A DNA stretch of 64,000 nucleotides from JAIQFF01 sp963788505 (lineage in GTDB: Bacteria; Acidobacteriota; Terriglobia; Terriglobales; Acidobacteriaceae), in the NCBI GenBank assembly GCA_963788505.1, contig CAWBGY010000006.1, positions 1-64,000 on the forward strand, given 5' to 3'. The position numbers and the translations under genes were made by a program. The first letter of the stretch is position 1, and each line of letters opens with the position of its first letter. Shown here piece after piece: positions 24,251 through 33,566 of this stretch. The notes beneath the pieces were generated by a model. That model was not told where the DNA came from. It saw nothing but the letters and a program-made list of their open reading frames with translations, and ran no database searches.

Positions 24251-25267
24251 TTAGCGGGTCGAGACCAGTTCGATGGCCGATTCGGCCTCCGCTAGCACGA
24301 TAGCTTGCGGCTCGGACATGCTCTCGACGACCGCTTCGACCAATTCACGGAGATTCTTGCTCGGCGCATAACCGATAGCCTGTCGAATCCGGCTTAAGTC
24401 CGGGACGCGGCGATGCATGTCTTCAAAACCCTTGCCATAGGCCTGGTCATAAGACAGATATTGGACAGGGGACTCCGAGCCGGTAACCTGTTTGACCAGT
24501 TGAGCGAGTTGGTTAATGGTCACTTCCTCGTCAGATCCGATGTTGAATACCGAGCCTTCCGCGGTTGGAAGAGCGGCAAGGCTAACGATGGCTTTGACAA
24601 CATCTCCGACCCAGCCAAAGCAGCGAGTTTGATTCCCGTCTCCAAAAATGGTGATCGGCTGCCCTTGCAATGCCTGATTCACAAAACGCGGCAATACCAT
24701 TCCATAGGCGCCGCTCTGTCGCGGCCCAACCGTGTTGAACAGCCTAACGATCACGACGGGAACCTGGCGCTCGCGATAATAGGAGATCGCCAGAAATTCA
24801 TCGACGGCCTTCGAGCAGGCATAGCTCCACCGGCCTCGCACCGGGGGACCGATGACAAGGTCGTCATCCTCTCCGAAGGGAATGTGCTGCGATTTTCCGT
24901 AAACTTCGGAGGTCGAGGTGATGACCACTTTCTTTTTCTTCTTGCTGGCTACTTCCAGTACGAGCTCCGTGGCGCCTATGTTTGTATGCAGAGTTCGAAC
25001 CGGGGACTCCACGATGAGCCTTACTCCCACGGCTGCGGCAAGGTGGAATACTACGTCGCACTCGTCCACCAATTCGGCCAGCAACGGGCGGTCGAAGACG
25101 CTATCGATCACATACTGGAACCTGGGCCGATTTTTGAGGTGGCGTATGTTGACCATGGATCCGGTCGAAAGGTCGTCCAATACCGCGACCTCCCAATTGA
25201 GATCGATTAATTGTTCCGCGAGGTGAGAGCCGATAAACCCGGCGCCACCTGTAATCAGAGCACGCAT
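24251..25267 (-). CDS. NAD-dependent sugar-nucleotide epimerase/dehydratase (extended SDR)
   Basis: 338 residues. GGAGFIG (7-13) binds NAD, and the catalytic pair Tyr149-Lys153 sits in 'WSYACSKAVDEFL', with 'TSTSEVYG' supplying Ser/Thr. 'RLFNTVGPRQ' and 'FGDGNQTRCFGWVGDVV' are typical of UDP-glucose 4-epimerase and UDP-glucuronate decarboxylase relatives. It should make a sugar donor (for example a UDP-Gal-, UDP-GalA- or UDP-Xyl-type precursor) for the polysaccharide. The exact substrate is not readable. Confidence 0.85.
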   Translation of the reverse strand: MRALITGGAGFIGSHLAEQLIDLNWEVAVLDDLSTGSMVNIRHLKNRPRFQYVIDSVFDRPLLAELVDECDVVFHLAAAVGVRLIVESPVRTLHTNIGATELVLEVASKKKKKVVITSTSEVYGKSQHIPFGEDDDLVIGPPVRGRWSYACSKAVDEFLAISYYRERQVPVVIVRLFNTVGPRQSGAYGMVLPRFVNQALQGQPITIFGDGNQTRCFGWVGDVVKAIVSLAALPTAEGSVFNIGSDEEVTINQLAQLVKQVTGSESPVQYLSYDQAYGKGFEDMHRRVPDLSRIRQAIGYAPSKNLRELVEAVVESMSEPQAIVLAEAESAIELVSTR

Positions 25268-25330
25268 ATTGATCTCCTTACTCAGCGGGATAGGAACGTG
25301 TTGTGCAGACAGGTAAAGGCCAGAGAGATT

Positions 25331-26605
25331 CTATGAATGGCTGGAGTTGGAACTCGTGGCAGCGACCGGCGCGGCTTCGGTCCGCCTCAGGTTTTCGCGG
25401 AAGACTTTCTTCTCTCTTACCAGCCGCAGGTAGAGATTTTCCAGTTCGTCGGCGAGTCGGCCTTCGGAGAACCGAGCCCTGACGAAGTGCCGCCCGGCGA
25501 GCCCCATATCGCGCCGGATTTCGGGTTGAGATTGAAGATATTGGACGGCCTTCGCGATCACCCGCGGATCACGGGGGGCCAGTATGCCATTGTCGAATCT
25601 TTCCCATCCTTGTTCCCGGCGGGCCTCTCCGGTCATCAGGTCACGGATGCCGCCTACGTCGGTTGCGATAAATGGCCGAGCGGACGCCATCGCCTCAAGC
25701 AGCGCCAACGGGGTGCCCTCGTTGATGGAGGTCAATAACAACAAGTCCAAATCGGAATATACGCGGCGAAGATCGCGCTGCCAGCCCACGAGGGAGACCT
25801 GGCCTTGCAACCGGGTTTCGAGAATGCGTTCTTCACACCAGCGACGAAGCTCTCCATCGCCGATCATGACAAAGCGGGCGTTCGATGATTCGGCCCTGAC
25901 CATGGCAGCTGATTCGAGAAAGAGGCCCGGCGCCTTGATCGCAGTAATGCGTCCCATCCAGCCCACCAGGAACGCGTTGGGCTCGCAGCCGAGCGATTCC
26001 CGGAGAGAACCTTCGCGTCCATTGACAGACAAAAACGGCTGCAAAGCGAAACCGAGTGGAATGCTGACGACTTTCTTCTCCGGGGCGATTCGGTAAACCT
26101 CCACCAGTTCCCGCTTTTGAGACTCACTCACCGCCACAATGCAGTCCGTGCGCCGGGCCAGCAGTCGCTCGATAGCAAGAAACAGTCGAGTCAAAGGGGC
26201 GGAAAAATAGCCGTGAAAGACGTGCCCATGGAAGGTGTGTACCCGGACCGGAACTCCGGTCACCATGGCAGCCAAACGCCCAAGGGTACCGGCCTTCGCG
26301 GTGTGGGTATGAACGATCGTCGGCTTTTCTCGACGAAAGATCTGTACCAATCGCCACCAGGACTGCAGGTCCCTGGCGTAGGAGATCTTTCTGGACATGG
26401 TGGCAATCTTGACGGGTTCAACATTCAGCTCGCGGGCAAGATACTCCATGCTGGCTTCACCAGGCGCGATTTCACCGGTCAAAAGGGAGGCCTGGTAGCC
26501 CCTGCTTCGAAAAGCGCTCGTCATCAGGATGGCCTGGGTGGCAGGCCCACCCACATTGAGACGCGCGATCACGCGAGCGATTTTGATGTCCTGGTTGGCG
26601 TTCAC
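25331..26605 (-). CDS. Glycosyltransferase family 4
   Basis: 424 residues from the GTG at 26605, which overlaps the previous gene's stop as GTGA; the open frame further upstream is out of context. The start 'IARVIARLNVGGPATQAILM' is the GT4 N-terminal glycine loop. 'VHTHTAKAGTLGRLAA' and 'SINEGTPLALLEAMASARP' carry the donor-site E-x7-E motif. It adds one sugar to the lipid-linked repeat unit at the cytoplasmic face. It is coupled to a second GT4. Confidence 0.88.
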   Translation of the reverse strand: MNANQDIKIARVIARLNVGGPATQAILMTSAFRSRGYQASLLTGEIAPGEASMEYLARELNVEPVKIATMSRKISYARDLQSWWRLVQIFRREKPTIVHTHTAKAGTLGRLAAMVTGVPVRVHTFHGHVFHGYFSAPLTRLFLAIERLLARRTDCIVAVSESQKRELVEVYRIAPEKKVVSIPLGFALQPFLSVNGREGSLRESLGCEPNAFLVGWMGRITAIKAPGLFLESAAMVRAESSNARFVMIGDGELRRWCEERILETRLQGQVSLVGWQRDLRRVYSDLDLLLLTSINEGTPLALLEAMASARPFIATDVGGIRDLMTGEARREQGWERFDNGILAPRDPRVIAKAVQYLQSQPEIRRDMGLAGRHFVRARFSEGRLADELENLYLRLVREKKVFRENLRRTEAAPVAATSSNSSHS

Positions 26606-27828
26606 GCGGCAGTCCGCCTGCGCTTCCGGAGCAGCTCCCGATAAAGATTTTCGTGAGCTCGCACCATGGTCTTCAAGGAAAACGTGCGCTCCACCCACAT
26701 CCGTCCGTTCATCCCAATCGTCCGGCGCAAATCCTCATCAAGCAAGAGCCGCTCCGCGATCCCGGCAACCATTTGGGGCTCACCTTCCGGAACCAGGAAC
26801 CCCGACTCTCCGTGGCGTATGGCCTCTGGATTCCCGCCAACCTGGGTGGCAATCACGGGCTTGCCGCAAGCCATCGCTTCCAGTAGCACGTTGGAAAAAC
26901 CCTCGGCGTGGGACGTGCAAACGCAGATATCCAGCGCCGCGAAGATCTTTTCCGGGCAAGGATCACTATCCAGTGTCCGTACGACGTGGGAGAGGTGAAG
27001 GTTTTCTACCTGTCGCAGGATGGAGTCCTTTTCGCCGCCATCGGCGCCGGCCATGACAAAGCGGGCCTCAGGGCGACGCTGGGCGATAATCGCAGCCGCT
27101 TGTACAAACTCGCGATGCCCTTTGCACGGTCGGAAGTTCGCAACCATCCCGAATACGACTTCGTCTTGAGACCAACCCATTTGCTGGCGGAGGCCGGACG
27201 AAAGATTCGGGCGAAAGCGCAGAGTGTCCACGCCGTTGTAGATCGTCCCGCATTTCTGTGCAGGGCATCCGCCGACATCGACCATCTCGCGACTCACCGC
27301 CCGGCTATTTCCCAAGTTAAAGTGCGCGAGATGAAAGGCCACGGTGTCGGCCCATCCTGCGACCCGACTTGCAGCCCGGTAGTGGCTGGCTAAAGAACGA
27401 CGACTCCCGATGATCAGAGGAACCCCAGCCAGCCGCCCAGCCGCTGTGGCCACAATGGAAGGGCCGGGCAGGAATGCATGCACGATGTCGGCTTGTTGGC
27501 CGCGGAGATATTGAGAGACCCGGCGCACCGCGCCAGCAAGCGACAGGCTGCGGCCGTACCAGCGCGAGTTGCCGGCTTCAGGTATGCCCATGGTGTAAGG
27601 CGCCTCTACCAGCCCATTTGCCCGGTCCAGATTCGAGTCTTCCATCGCCACCAGCGAGGGTTCGAACTGTCTGCGATCGAGATGCCGGATGAGCTCGAGA
27701 ACCTGGCGTTCGGTACCTCCGTCGCGTAAAGAGCCGACTACATAAGTGACATTTACCCTGCGCATCAAAGATGAAACTGCCTCTTTCTCGCAGGGCGTAG
27801 CAGCGGTTTGCAGGAGTTCTGGGGTCAC
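26602..27828 (-). CDS. Glycosyltransferase family 4
   Basis: 408 residues if started at the GTG at 27828, which overlaps the stop of the deacetylase gene as GTGA. An ATG at 27765 gives the family-like start 'MRRVNVTYVVGSLRDGGTER' and is nearly as likely. Motifs: 'GGTERQVLEL' acceptor loop, 'RSLASHYRAASR', 'TIYNGVDTLRF', and E-x7-E in 'SHAEGFSNVLLEAMACGKP'. A retaining transferase of the repeat-unit pathway. Confidence 0.88.
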   Translation of the reverse strand: MTPELLQTAATPCEKEAVSSLMRRVNVTYVVGSLRDGGTERQVLELIRHLDRRQFEPSLVAMEDSNLDRANGLVEAPYTMGIPEAGNSRWYGRSLSLAGAVRRVSQYLRGQQADIVHAFLPGPSIVATAAGRLAGVPLIIGSRRSLASHYRAASRVAGWADTVAFHLAHFNLGNSRAVSREMVDVGGCPAQKCGTIYNGVDTLRFRPNLSSGLRQQMGWSQDEVVFGMVANFRPCKGHREFVQAAAIIAQRRPEARFVMAGADGGEKDSILRQVENLHLSHVVRTLDSDPCPEKIFAALDICVCTSHAEGFSNVLLEAMACGKPVIATQVGGNPEAIRHGESGFLVPEGEPQMVAGIAERLLLDEDLRRTIGMNGRMWVERTFSLKTMVRAHENLYRELLRKRRRTAA

Positions 27829-28574
27829 GCGGCCGTTTGTAACTGGCGTCGAAGAGAAAGCATCGTGAAATGTGCCTTGGCGTACAGGCTGTCCATGGGG
27901 CCACGTTTTCGGTGGCGGTAGGCGGAAGTTACGGCAGAAAAGTCCGTAATCTCGCGCCGGTATTTCCCGATCGCCAGACGGAACTGAGAAATGTCTGGTT
28001 CGGTCCAGGCATTGTGATGACAACAAACCGTCCAAACCCCAAAGGGTCTCCAGCGGAATTTCCATAGCTGCTGCGGAATCCAGAACATCCCCGGCGAATC
28101 GATGTGCGGAGCCAGGGCAAAACCGTCACTGATGGCAGAAATTCCAACCTTCTTCAAGGCGTCGAGGGTGTTCCAGTCGAAAGAGTGGCCAGGAGCGATC
28201 CAGACTTCGGGTACGATTCCCTCATGGTTGAAGATCTCAACTGCCTTCCGCAGCTTCTCCTCCTGGACTTTCGCAGACAATCCCGCGAACTCGCTGCGCC
28301 GCTGAATGCCTACAATGCCCCGATCCCGGGTGATGTAGGCATGTTGATAGCCGTGAAGGCCGATGGTCCACCCGCGCGCCTGCCATTTGCGGACTTGTTC
28401 CCAGAACATTGGATGGGAGGCCTCGACCGCTAGTTTTTTATCTTGATTATCTGGAACGATGGCCAAAAGCGGTTTGATCTGCTGCATGACCAACAACGTT
28501 TCAATCTGCGCCCAAACCCGCCAGTTCATGGTGGGGCAGAGATCATCAAAGCGAATTAGATATTGTGCACTCAA
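27825..28574 (-). CDS. DUF2334 polysaccharide deacetylase-like protein
   Basis: 249 residues. 'YLIRFDDLCPTMNW' carries the first metal Asp pair, 'TIGLHGYQHAY' the two metal His, and 'VWIAPGHSFDWNTLDAL' the barrel end, as in DUF2334/NodB-like carbohydrate esterases. It is probably cytoplasmic since no signal peptide is seen. In a Wzx/Wzy locus it would remove an acetyl group from an N-acetyl sugar on the lipid carrier before export. Coupled to the following glycosyltransferase. Confidence 0.8.
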   Translation of the reverse strand: MSAQYLIRFDDLCPTMNWRVWAQIETLLVMQQIKPLLAIVPDNQDKKLAVEASHPMFWEQVRKWQARGWTIGLHGYQHAYITRDRGIVGIQRRSEFAGLSAKVQEEKLRKAVEIFNHEGIVPEVWIAPGHSFDWNTLDALKKVGISAISDGFALAPHIDSPGMFWIPQQLWKFRWRPFGVWTVCCHHNAWTEPDISQFRLAIGKYRREITDFSAVTSAYRHRKRGPMDSLYAKAHFTMLSLRRQLQTAA

Positions 28575-28592
28575 CGGTAGCCTGGATCCTGG

Positions 28593-29264
28593 TTAGAGCG
28601 TCGGCGCTTTCACGAAAAGAACGATGTCTTCCCGGTCGGAAGAATAGTCGAGAGTCATTCTGGTGATGGGATACTTCTGCAAAAGACTGGCGATGCGTCC
28701 GTGGGGCGGCATGGGATGGCCGATCTTCCACCACAAGCGGCGGTTCAACCAATACTGCAGCCGGCGCGCACCCTTCGGCTGCGAAAACGCGGGTGTGTTG
28801 CAGGCCACATATCCCACGCCCCCGGGCTTTATCAGGGAATACAGGAGTCGTGCGAAAGCGCGGTCGCTGCGCGCGTAGTACCAGCAAACGCGGCAGAACA
28901 CCAGGTCAAAGGTCTCCGGGCAAAAGCGCTTTGCATCCTCCAGATACCCAATGGAAAAATCGATCGATGCAGAAGCGCTGTGCGCGCGGTTGCGGGCAAT
29001 GACCGCATATTCGCGGCTTATGTCGTGCCATGTCACCTGGGCTCCGCGCTGGGCGAAAAGAACGCTGTACTGACCGGGCCCACCACCCAGATCCAGGACG
29101 CGCTTCCCCTTTAGCCCCGAGAGTTCGTTTTCCACCAGGTCGACCACCGACAACCGGGCCTGGCTCCATGCCATGGCAGCGTATTTTTGCGCGTAGGCGG
29201 CAGGAATTGGATCCCATCCGTCCTGAACGCGATGCAACCTACTATGCAGATAATTTACCGGCAC
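28593..29264 (-). CDS. Class I SAM-dependent methyltransferase
   Basis: 223 residues. Motif I is 'VLDLGGGPGQYSVLFAQRGA', followed by 'WHDISREYAVIARNRA' and 'FDLVFCRVCWYYARS'. It is short and ends right after 'LFVKAP'. Acceptor unknown; inside the locus an O- or N-methylation of a sugar is the simplest idea. Confidence 0.82.
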   Translation of the reverse strand: MPVNYLHSRLHRVQDGWDPIPAAYAQKYAAMAWSQARLSVVDLVENELSGLKGKRVLDLGGGPGQYSVLFAQRGAQVTWHDISREYAVIARNRAHSASASIDFSIGYLEDAKRFCPETFDLVFCRVCWYYARSDRAFARLLYSLIKPGGVGYVACNTPAFSQPKGARRLQYWLNRRLWWKIGHPMPPHGRIASLLQKYPITRMTLDYSSDREDIVLFVKAPTL

Positions 29265-29327
29265 GATGGTGACTCAAGTGTGGATTACAGAACAGCGAGC
29301 GCAGCGGGGTGACCACCGCCAGACACC

Positions 29328-31283
29328 TCACGGCTGGAGGGTTACAGCCTGGCGGGCATTCAGATCCGTTTCGGCCGCGACGAACGACTCTGACCGGTGC
29401 GCCAAACGAGTTTGAGAGAACCAATTCTCGAGGACCAGAAGGCGCCACAACTGAATGTGCCAGTTATGTTTTCGGGTCTCGTGCTCGGTCAACATCAGTC
29501 TGATTTTCACCGGATCAAACCACTGGCATATATGGCTTTGCGATCCCAGAAGAGTGTCGTGAGCCAGATCGCGCAATTCGCCACGAAACCAGTCCGCGAT
29601 CGGCAGGCTAAAACCGGCCTTGCTTCGTCCAATAATGTCAGCCGGCAATTCATCTTTGAACGCCTGCTTGAGAATGTACTTCTGGTTTACACCGTGGATC
29701 TTGAGGGACGTAGGTATACGAGCGCAGAACTCGACCAGCTTTTGATCCAGAAACGGTGATCGGACTTCCAGACTCGAAGCCATGCTGCAGATGTCCACCT
29801 TTACGTTGAGGCATTCGGGAATATAACCAAGCGTATCGCTGGCCAGGGCGCGGGCCAGATCATCGGGCGCGTGTGCTTGGTCCCAGCCCATCAGGAAGGG
29901 ATCATCCTCATTGGCAACGTCGACCGATTTGCGGAAACCGTCGCTGTACAACGACTTCCACTGTTCCTCGTCGATCATGCCGAGAAAGATTGCGCGATAC
30001 TGCTCGCGCGGGCTGCGATCCACTATGCCCAGCAACTCGCGAAAGTATCGGAATTTGCTGCGCTCCGTCGAGCTGTAAGGCAAAAGTGAGCGCAGCTCAT
30101 TCAGCCATTTGCTTCCGGGCACCCGCGACAACCGGCCCAAAACTTTCAGGGCCAAGTAACGCTGATATCCGCCCAAGGCCTCATCCCCACCATCGCCACT
30201 TAACGCCACGGTCACGTGCTCACGAGTCAGCCGGGAGAGATAGTGAGTTGGAATCGCCGCCACATCCGCAAAGGGTTCATCAAATAGGGCGGCCATCTGC
30301 GGCAGAAATTCCAGCACTTTGGGAGTGACACGAAATTCGTGATGTTCGGTCTCAAAGTGTCGCGCCAAAAGACGGGCATGGGCCGATTCGTCAAAAGCCT
30401 GGTTTCCGAAGGTCACGGAAAAAGTTTTTAACTTGCCTGAATTTGCCTGCCGAGCGGCCGCCAAGACACAGGCCGAATCAAGTCCTCCGCTGAGAAAGAT
30501 CCCGACCGGCACGTCTGCTACCAGACGCATGCGAGTGGACTCCCGCACCAGAGCGTTCAGCTGTTGGGACACTTCCCTGGGTTCGGTCCTGATCGGGTTC
30601 TCGCAATCCAGGCGCCAGTAGCGGTGGACCTGCAGATCTCCTCCCGGCCGCCAGGTCAGGATCGAGGCCGGAGGTAATTTTCGGATTCCACGAAACCCGG
30701 TCGCCGGACTCGGGATCGACTGCCAAAGCAGAAACTGATGAATGCTGCCGGCATCCGGAACGGGATCGATTTCCCCGCTGGCGAGAAGCGCTTTGATTTC
30801 CGAACCAAACAACAGCCCCGAGGCGGTCACGGAAAAGTGCAGGGGCTTGACGCCCAGGCGATCGCGAGCCAGCAGCAATTCGCGCGACCGGCGGTCCCAG
30901 ATCGCGAAAGCGAACATGCCGCGCAAATGTTCCACACAGGCTGGGCCGTATTCTTCGTACAAATGGAGGATCACTTCGGTATCCGTACGTGATCTGAATT
31001 TGTGGCCCGCCGCTTCCAACTCCGGCCGCAGTTCCCGAAAGTTGTAGATCTCGCCGTTGAACACAATCCAGACTGTGCCGTCCTCATTGCACATAGGATT
31101 GCGTCCGTCAGGAGACAGGTCGATGATGGAGAGACGTCTGTGTCCCAATCCGACACCGTCGCCCGTCCACACGCCATCGTCGTCCGGTCCGCGGTGACGG
31201 ATGGCCTCCGCCATACGCCAGATTTGGCCAGGATCAACCGGGCAGTCCGATGCGAAGTTAACTTTACCTACGATGCCGCACAT
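29328..31283 (-). CDS. Asparagine synthase (glutamine-hydrolysing), AsnB type
   Basis: 651 residues, the usual length. The N-terminal glutaminase has Cys2 (MCGIVGKVNF), 'RRLSIIDLS' and 'FNGEIYNFREL'. The synthetase half has the PP-loop 'FLSGGLDSACVLAAA' and 'ALSGDGGDEALGGYQRYL'. It forms amides using glutamine and ATP. In polysaccharide loci AsnB paralogues often amidate uronic acids or similar carboxylates, so a housekeeping Asn role is only one option. It lies ten bases after a methyltransferase in the same operon. Confidence 0.9.
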   Translation of the reverse strand: MCGIVGKVNFASDCPVDPGQIWRMAEAIRHRGPDDDGVWTGDGVGLGHRRLSIIDLSPDGRNPMCNEDGTVWIVFNGEIYNFRELRPELEAAGHKFRSRTDTEVILHLYEEYGPACVEHLRGMFAFAIWDRRSRELLLARDRLGVKPLHFSVTASGLLFGSEIKALLASGEIDPVPDAGSIHQFLLWQSIPSPATGFRGIRKLPPASILTWRPGGDLQVHRYWRLDCENPIRTEPREVSQQLNALVRESTRMRLVADVPVGIFLSGGLDSACVLAAARQANSGKLKTFSVTFGNQAFDESAHARLLARHFETEHHEFRVTPKVLEFLPQMAALFDEPFADVAAIPTHYLSRLTREHVTVALSGDGGDEALGGYQRYLALKVLGRLSRVPGSKWLNELRSLLPYSSTERSKFRYFRELLGIVDRSPREQYRAIFLGMIDEEQWKSLYSDGFRKSVDVANEDDPFLMGWDQAHAPDDLARALASDTLGYIPECLNVKVDICSMASSLEVRSPFLDQKLVEFCARIPTSLKIHGVNQKYILKQAFKDELPADIIGRSKAGFSLPIADWFRGELRDLAHDTLLGSQSHICQWFDPVKIRLMLTEHETRKHNWHIQLWRLLVLENWFSQTRLAHRSESFVAAETDLNARQAVTLQP

Positions 31284-31293
31284 GAAATTGCAA

Positions 31294-32070
31294 TCATTCC
31301 GGCTTCTGGTAGATGCCTACGATGTAGGGAGACGCGAGGCGCGATTCAAAGTCCAGGTGCATGAGACCGAGCGGCCAGCACACCAACTGCTGCCCTAACT
31401 TGATCGGAGGCAACAGGTAACGGGCCCGGGACCCATAGTTGACGACCCCGGGTGCGAAACAACCCCAAAACTGTGCCGGCATCACCGGCCGCAGGTGCGC
31501 TGTGACGTGGGGCTGGTCGAGGCCTGCGCAATCCATTACCACATGTTTGCCGAAAATTCCGGGGTCCACGCGTTTCTGAACTTTCCCGTAGATGCCCACA
31601 AAATTAGGAATCAGGGTCAATACCTTGCCACCCGGGCGGAGGAGTTGTGCTATACGCTGCGTGACCACGGTGGGATCGGAATAGTGCTCGATGAATCCGC
31701 GTGAAAAGATGAAGTCGAAATGGCCGCTCGGTAGCAGCGATTGGTCGAAGAAGTCGCCGGCAACCAGGCGCACGCCCGGCCTTCCGGCATTGCTCTCCGC
31801 GGCAATTCGAAGGCCCTCGGGCGAGTAGTCGATGCCCCAGGTCTCGCACCCGAGTTCACGATCGAAGAAGGCGAGCCAGCGCGAACCACCACATCCGATC
31901 TCGAGTACCCGGGACTGCGGATTGGTGTGCATGTGGAAAATCCGGGAGACGCGCCGGTCGTAGTAGCTGAACCCCGAAACCCGGCGCGCCGAACGCTTCT
32001 TCTTCCACACCGACTCCCAATGATCGAGGGTAGCGATGTCGGTGGCTGGCTTTTCAGCTGACGAATGCAT
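31294..32070 (-). CDS. Class I SAM-dependent methyltransferase
   Basis: 258 residues. Motif I 'VLEIGCGGSRWLAFF', acidic end of strand two 'WGIDYSPEGLRIA', 'GDFFD' and 'DFIFSRGFIEHYSD', then 'LLRPGGKVLTLIPNFVG'. This is a Methyltransf_11/23-type fold. It has a longer C-terminus than the other methyltransferase of the locus, perhaps for a lipid-linked acceptor. Acceptor not identified. Confidence 0.85.
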   Translation of the reverse strand: MHSSAEKPATDIATLDHWESVWKKKRSARRVSGFSYYDRRVSRIFHMHTNPQSRVLEIGCGGSRWLAFFDRELGCETWGIDYSPEGLRIAAESNAGRPGVRLVAGDFFDQSLLPSGHFDFIFSRGFIEHYSDPTVVTQRIAQLLRPGGKVLTLIPNFVGIYGKVQKRVDPGIFGKHVVMDCAGLDQPHVTAHLRPVMPAQFWGCFAPGVVNYGSRARYLLPPIKLGQQLVCWPLGLMHLDFESRLASPYIVGIYQKPE

Positions 32071-32156
32071 ATGAAATCACTCTGTGGTTTTTACTTCTGG
32101 TCGCGGACTGCCAATGGGCTTATCTGCAGAACCACGCGATATGGAATCTTCCTCGA

Positions 32157-33566
32157 TCAGGTCAGAGCCGGGCGAGGCGGGCCGGGGTCAAGCGGCAAAG
32201 ACCGCACCGCCGTATTCAGACTCTTCATTCCATGGCAAACCACAGCGACGAACCCGGTCACCGCGATATTCGCCATCAGGGCTGCCGCGGTCCAGCCCAC
32301 GCTGCGGAAGCTGGCGATCAGCGGAAACAGCAACGCTGCCTGTACCAGCCAGAACCAGTCGTGTCCTTTTCGCAAACGGTAGTAGAGGACTTTGGAGAGT
32401 CCCGCCAAAGCCATGGGCACAAACAAGAGCCCGAAGTACCAAAAGTTGGCGTAAGCCTCGACCAGGACTCCGGTCGGAAAAGTAGCGCCGACATTGTCGA
32501 TAAAGTCCGGTGCCAGCTTATCCTGCACCAGGACCGCTCCGTAACGTTCCGGTTTCCAGGGAAACGCGAAGCGGGGCAGCCAAGTAAAAACCAGATCGCT
32601 GGCGTAGGTTCGACCCCAAAACAGATTGGAAACATGGATATAGTTTTGAGCAGCAATGGTGAATTCGAAGCTGTCCCAGGCGCTGATGGCCATGGCGGTC
32701 ATTCCCGCAACCGAAACTTCCTTCCCCTTCATCAACAATCCGATCGGCCCCGCCACACAGGTGAATAGGATGACGGCGCCCACGGTCAAAACGATGGCAT
32801 TCCTGCGCCGCTTTCTACTGGCTTCAGACTCGGGAGATGAAATTGTGAAATAAAGCGCGATAGGAACGAATAGTACGGTAACGATGGACGCCCGTTCGCC
32901 CAAACCCAACCAGATGAGGATTGTGCACAAGAACCAGCCGTAGCGTAGTAGCCCGTGCCCCAATTTGCGCAAGCCGGATCGCGACCGGGGAAAGGCGATC
33001 CATTTGGCACAAATCATTACCCAGCCGAGCAACGAGAGCTGCATGGCGAACGTGTAGTAACCGTGACCCAGGATGACCTGCATGAAGGCGTCGCGCTGGC
33101 CGCCTGAAAAAAGCTCCAAGAGAGTCCCGGCCCAGCCGGCTGCCGATACGAAACCGTAGAATCCACACCCGCCCAGGAGCAAAAACAACAGCGCGAAAAA
33201 GCCGTAGGTTCCGCGCTCGGAGAACTCTCGTAACGGTAAAGTGGGGAGCCGGTCCGACGTCCTCTTGGCCAGGCGCTCAAAAAAGAAATCCCCCAGCACA
33301 AATCCTGATAGACCCAGCATGGCGAACAACAGGGCGCTGTTGACGCCATGGCGGATCATGGCCTCGGGATAGATGTCATCCTGATACACGCCGCCGACAC
33401 TGGGATCAAAGACGTATAGCACCGGACGGACACAGTAGTTAATCGCGTATCCCCCCAGGAAGGCCCAGGCTGGATCGAGCAGGATGAACTTGTGTCGCCG
33501 GACTCGGGCAAGCGAGAAAGCCAATACCGCCACTATGTTTGCGGTGATGAGAAAAATGGAGGTCAT
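32157..33566 (-). CDS. Wzy-like polysaccharide polymerase, multi-pass membrane protein
   Basis: 469 residues from an ATG at 33566 that overlaps the Wzx stop as ATGA. About eleven to twelve membrane helices are visible, with a large polar loop around residues 330-400 that contains 'LFWGRTYASDLVFTWLPR' and 'GVLVEAYANFWYFG'. That layout fits O-antigen polymerases (oligosaccharide repeat unit polymerase). Sequence motifs in this group are weak, so the call rests on topology and on its place next to Wzx and Wzz. Confidence 0.75.
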   Translation of the reverse strand: MTSIFLITANIVAVLAFSLARVRRHKFILLDPAWAFLGGYAINYCVRPVLYVFDPSVGGVYQDDIYPEAMIRHGVNSALLFAMLGLSGFVLGDFFFERLAKRTSDRLPTLPLREFSERGTYGFFALLFLLLGGCGFYGFVSAAGWAGTLLELFSGGQRDAFMQVILGHGYYTFAMQLSLLGWVMICAKWIAFPRSRSGLRKLGHGLLRYGWFLCTILIWLGLGERASIVTVLFVPIALYFTISSPESEASRKRRRNAIVLTVGAVILFTCVAGPIGLLMKGKEVSVAGMTAMAISAWDSFEFTIAAQNYIHVSNLFWGRTYASDLVFTWLPRFAFPWKPERYGAVLVQDKLAPDFIDNVGATFPTGVLVEAYANFWYFGLLFVPMALAGLSKVLYYRLRKGHDWFWLVQAALLFPLIASFRSVGWTAAALMANIAVTGFVAVVCHGMKSLNTAVRSLPLDPGPPRPALT

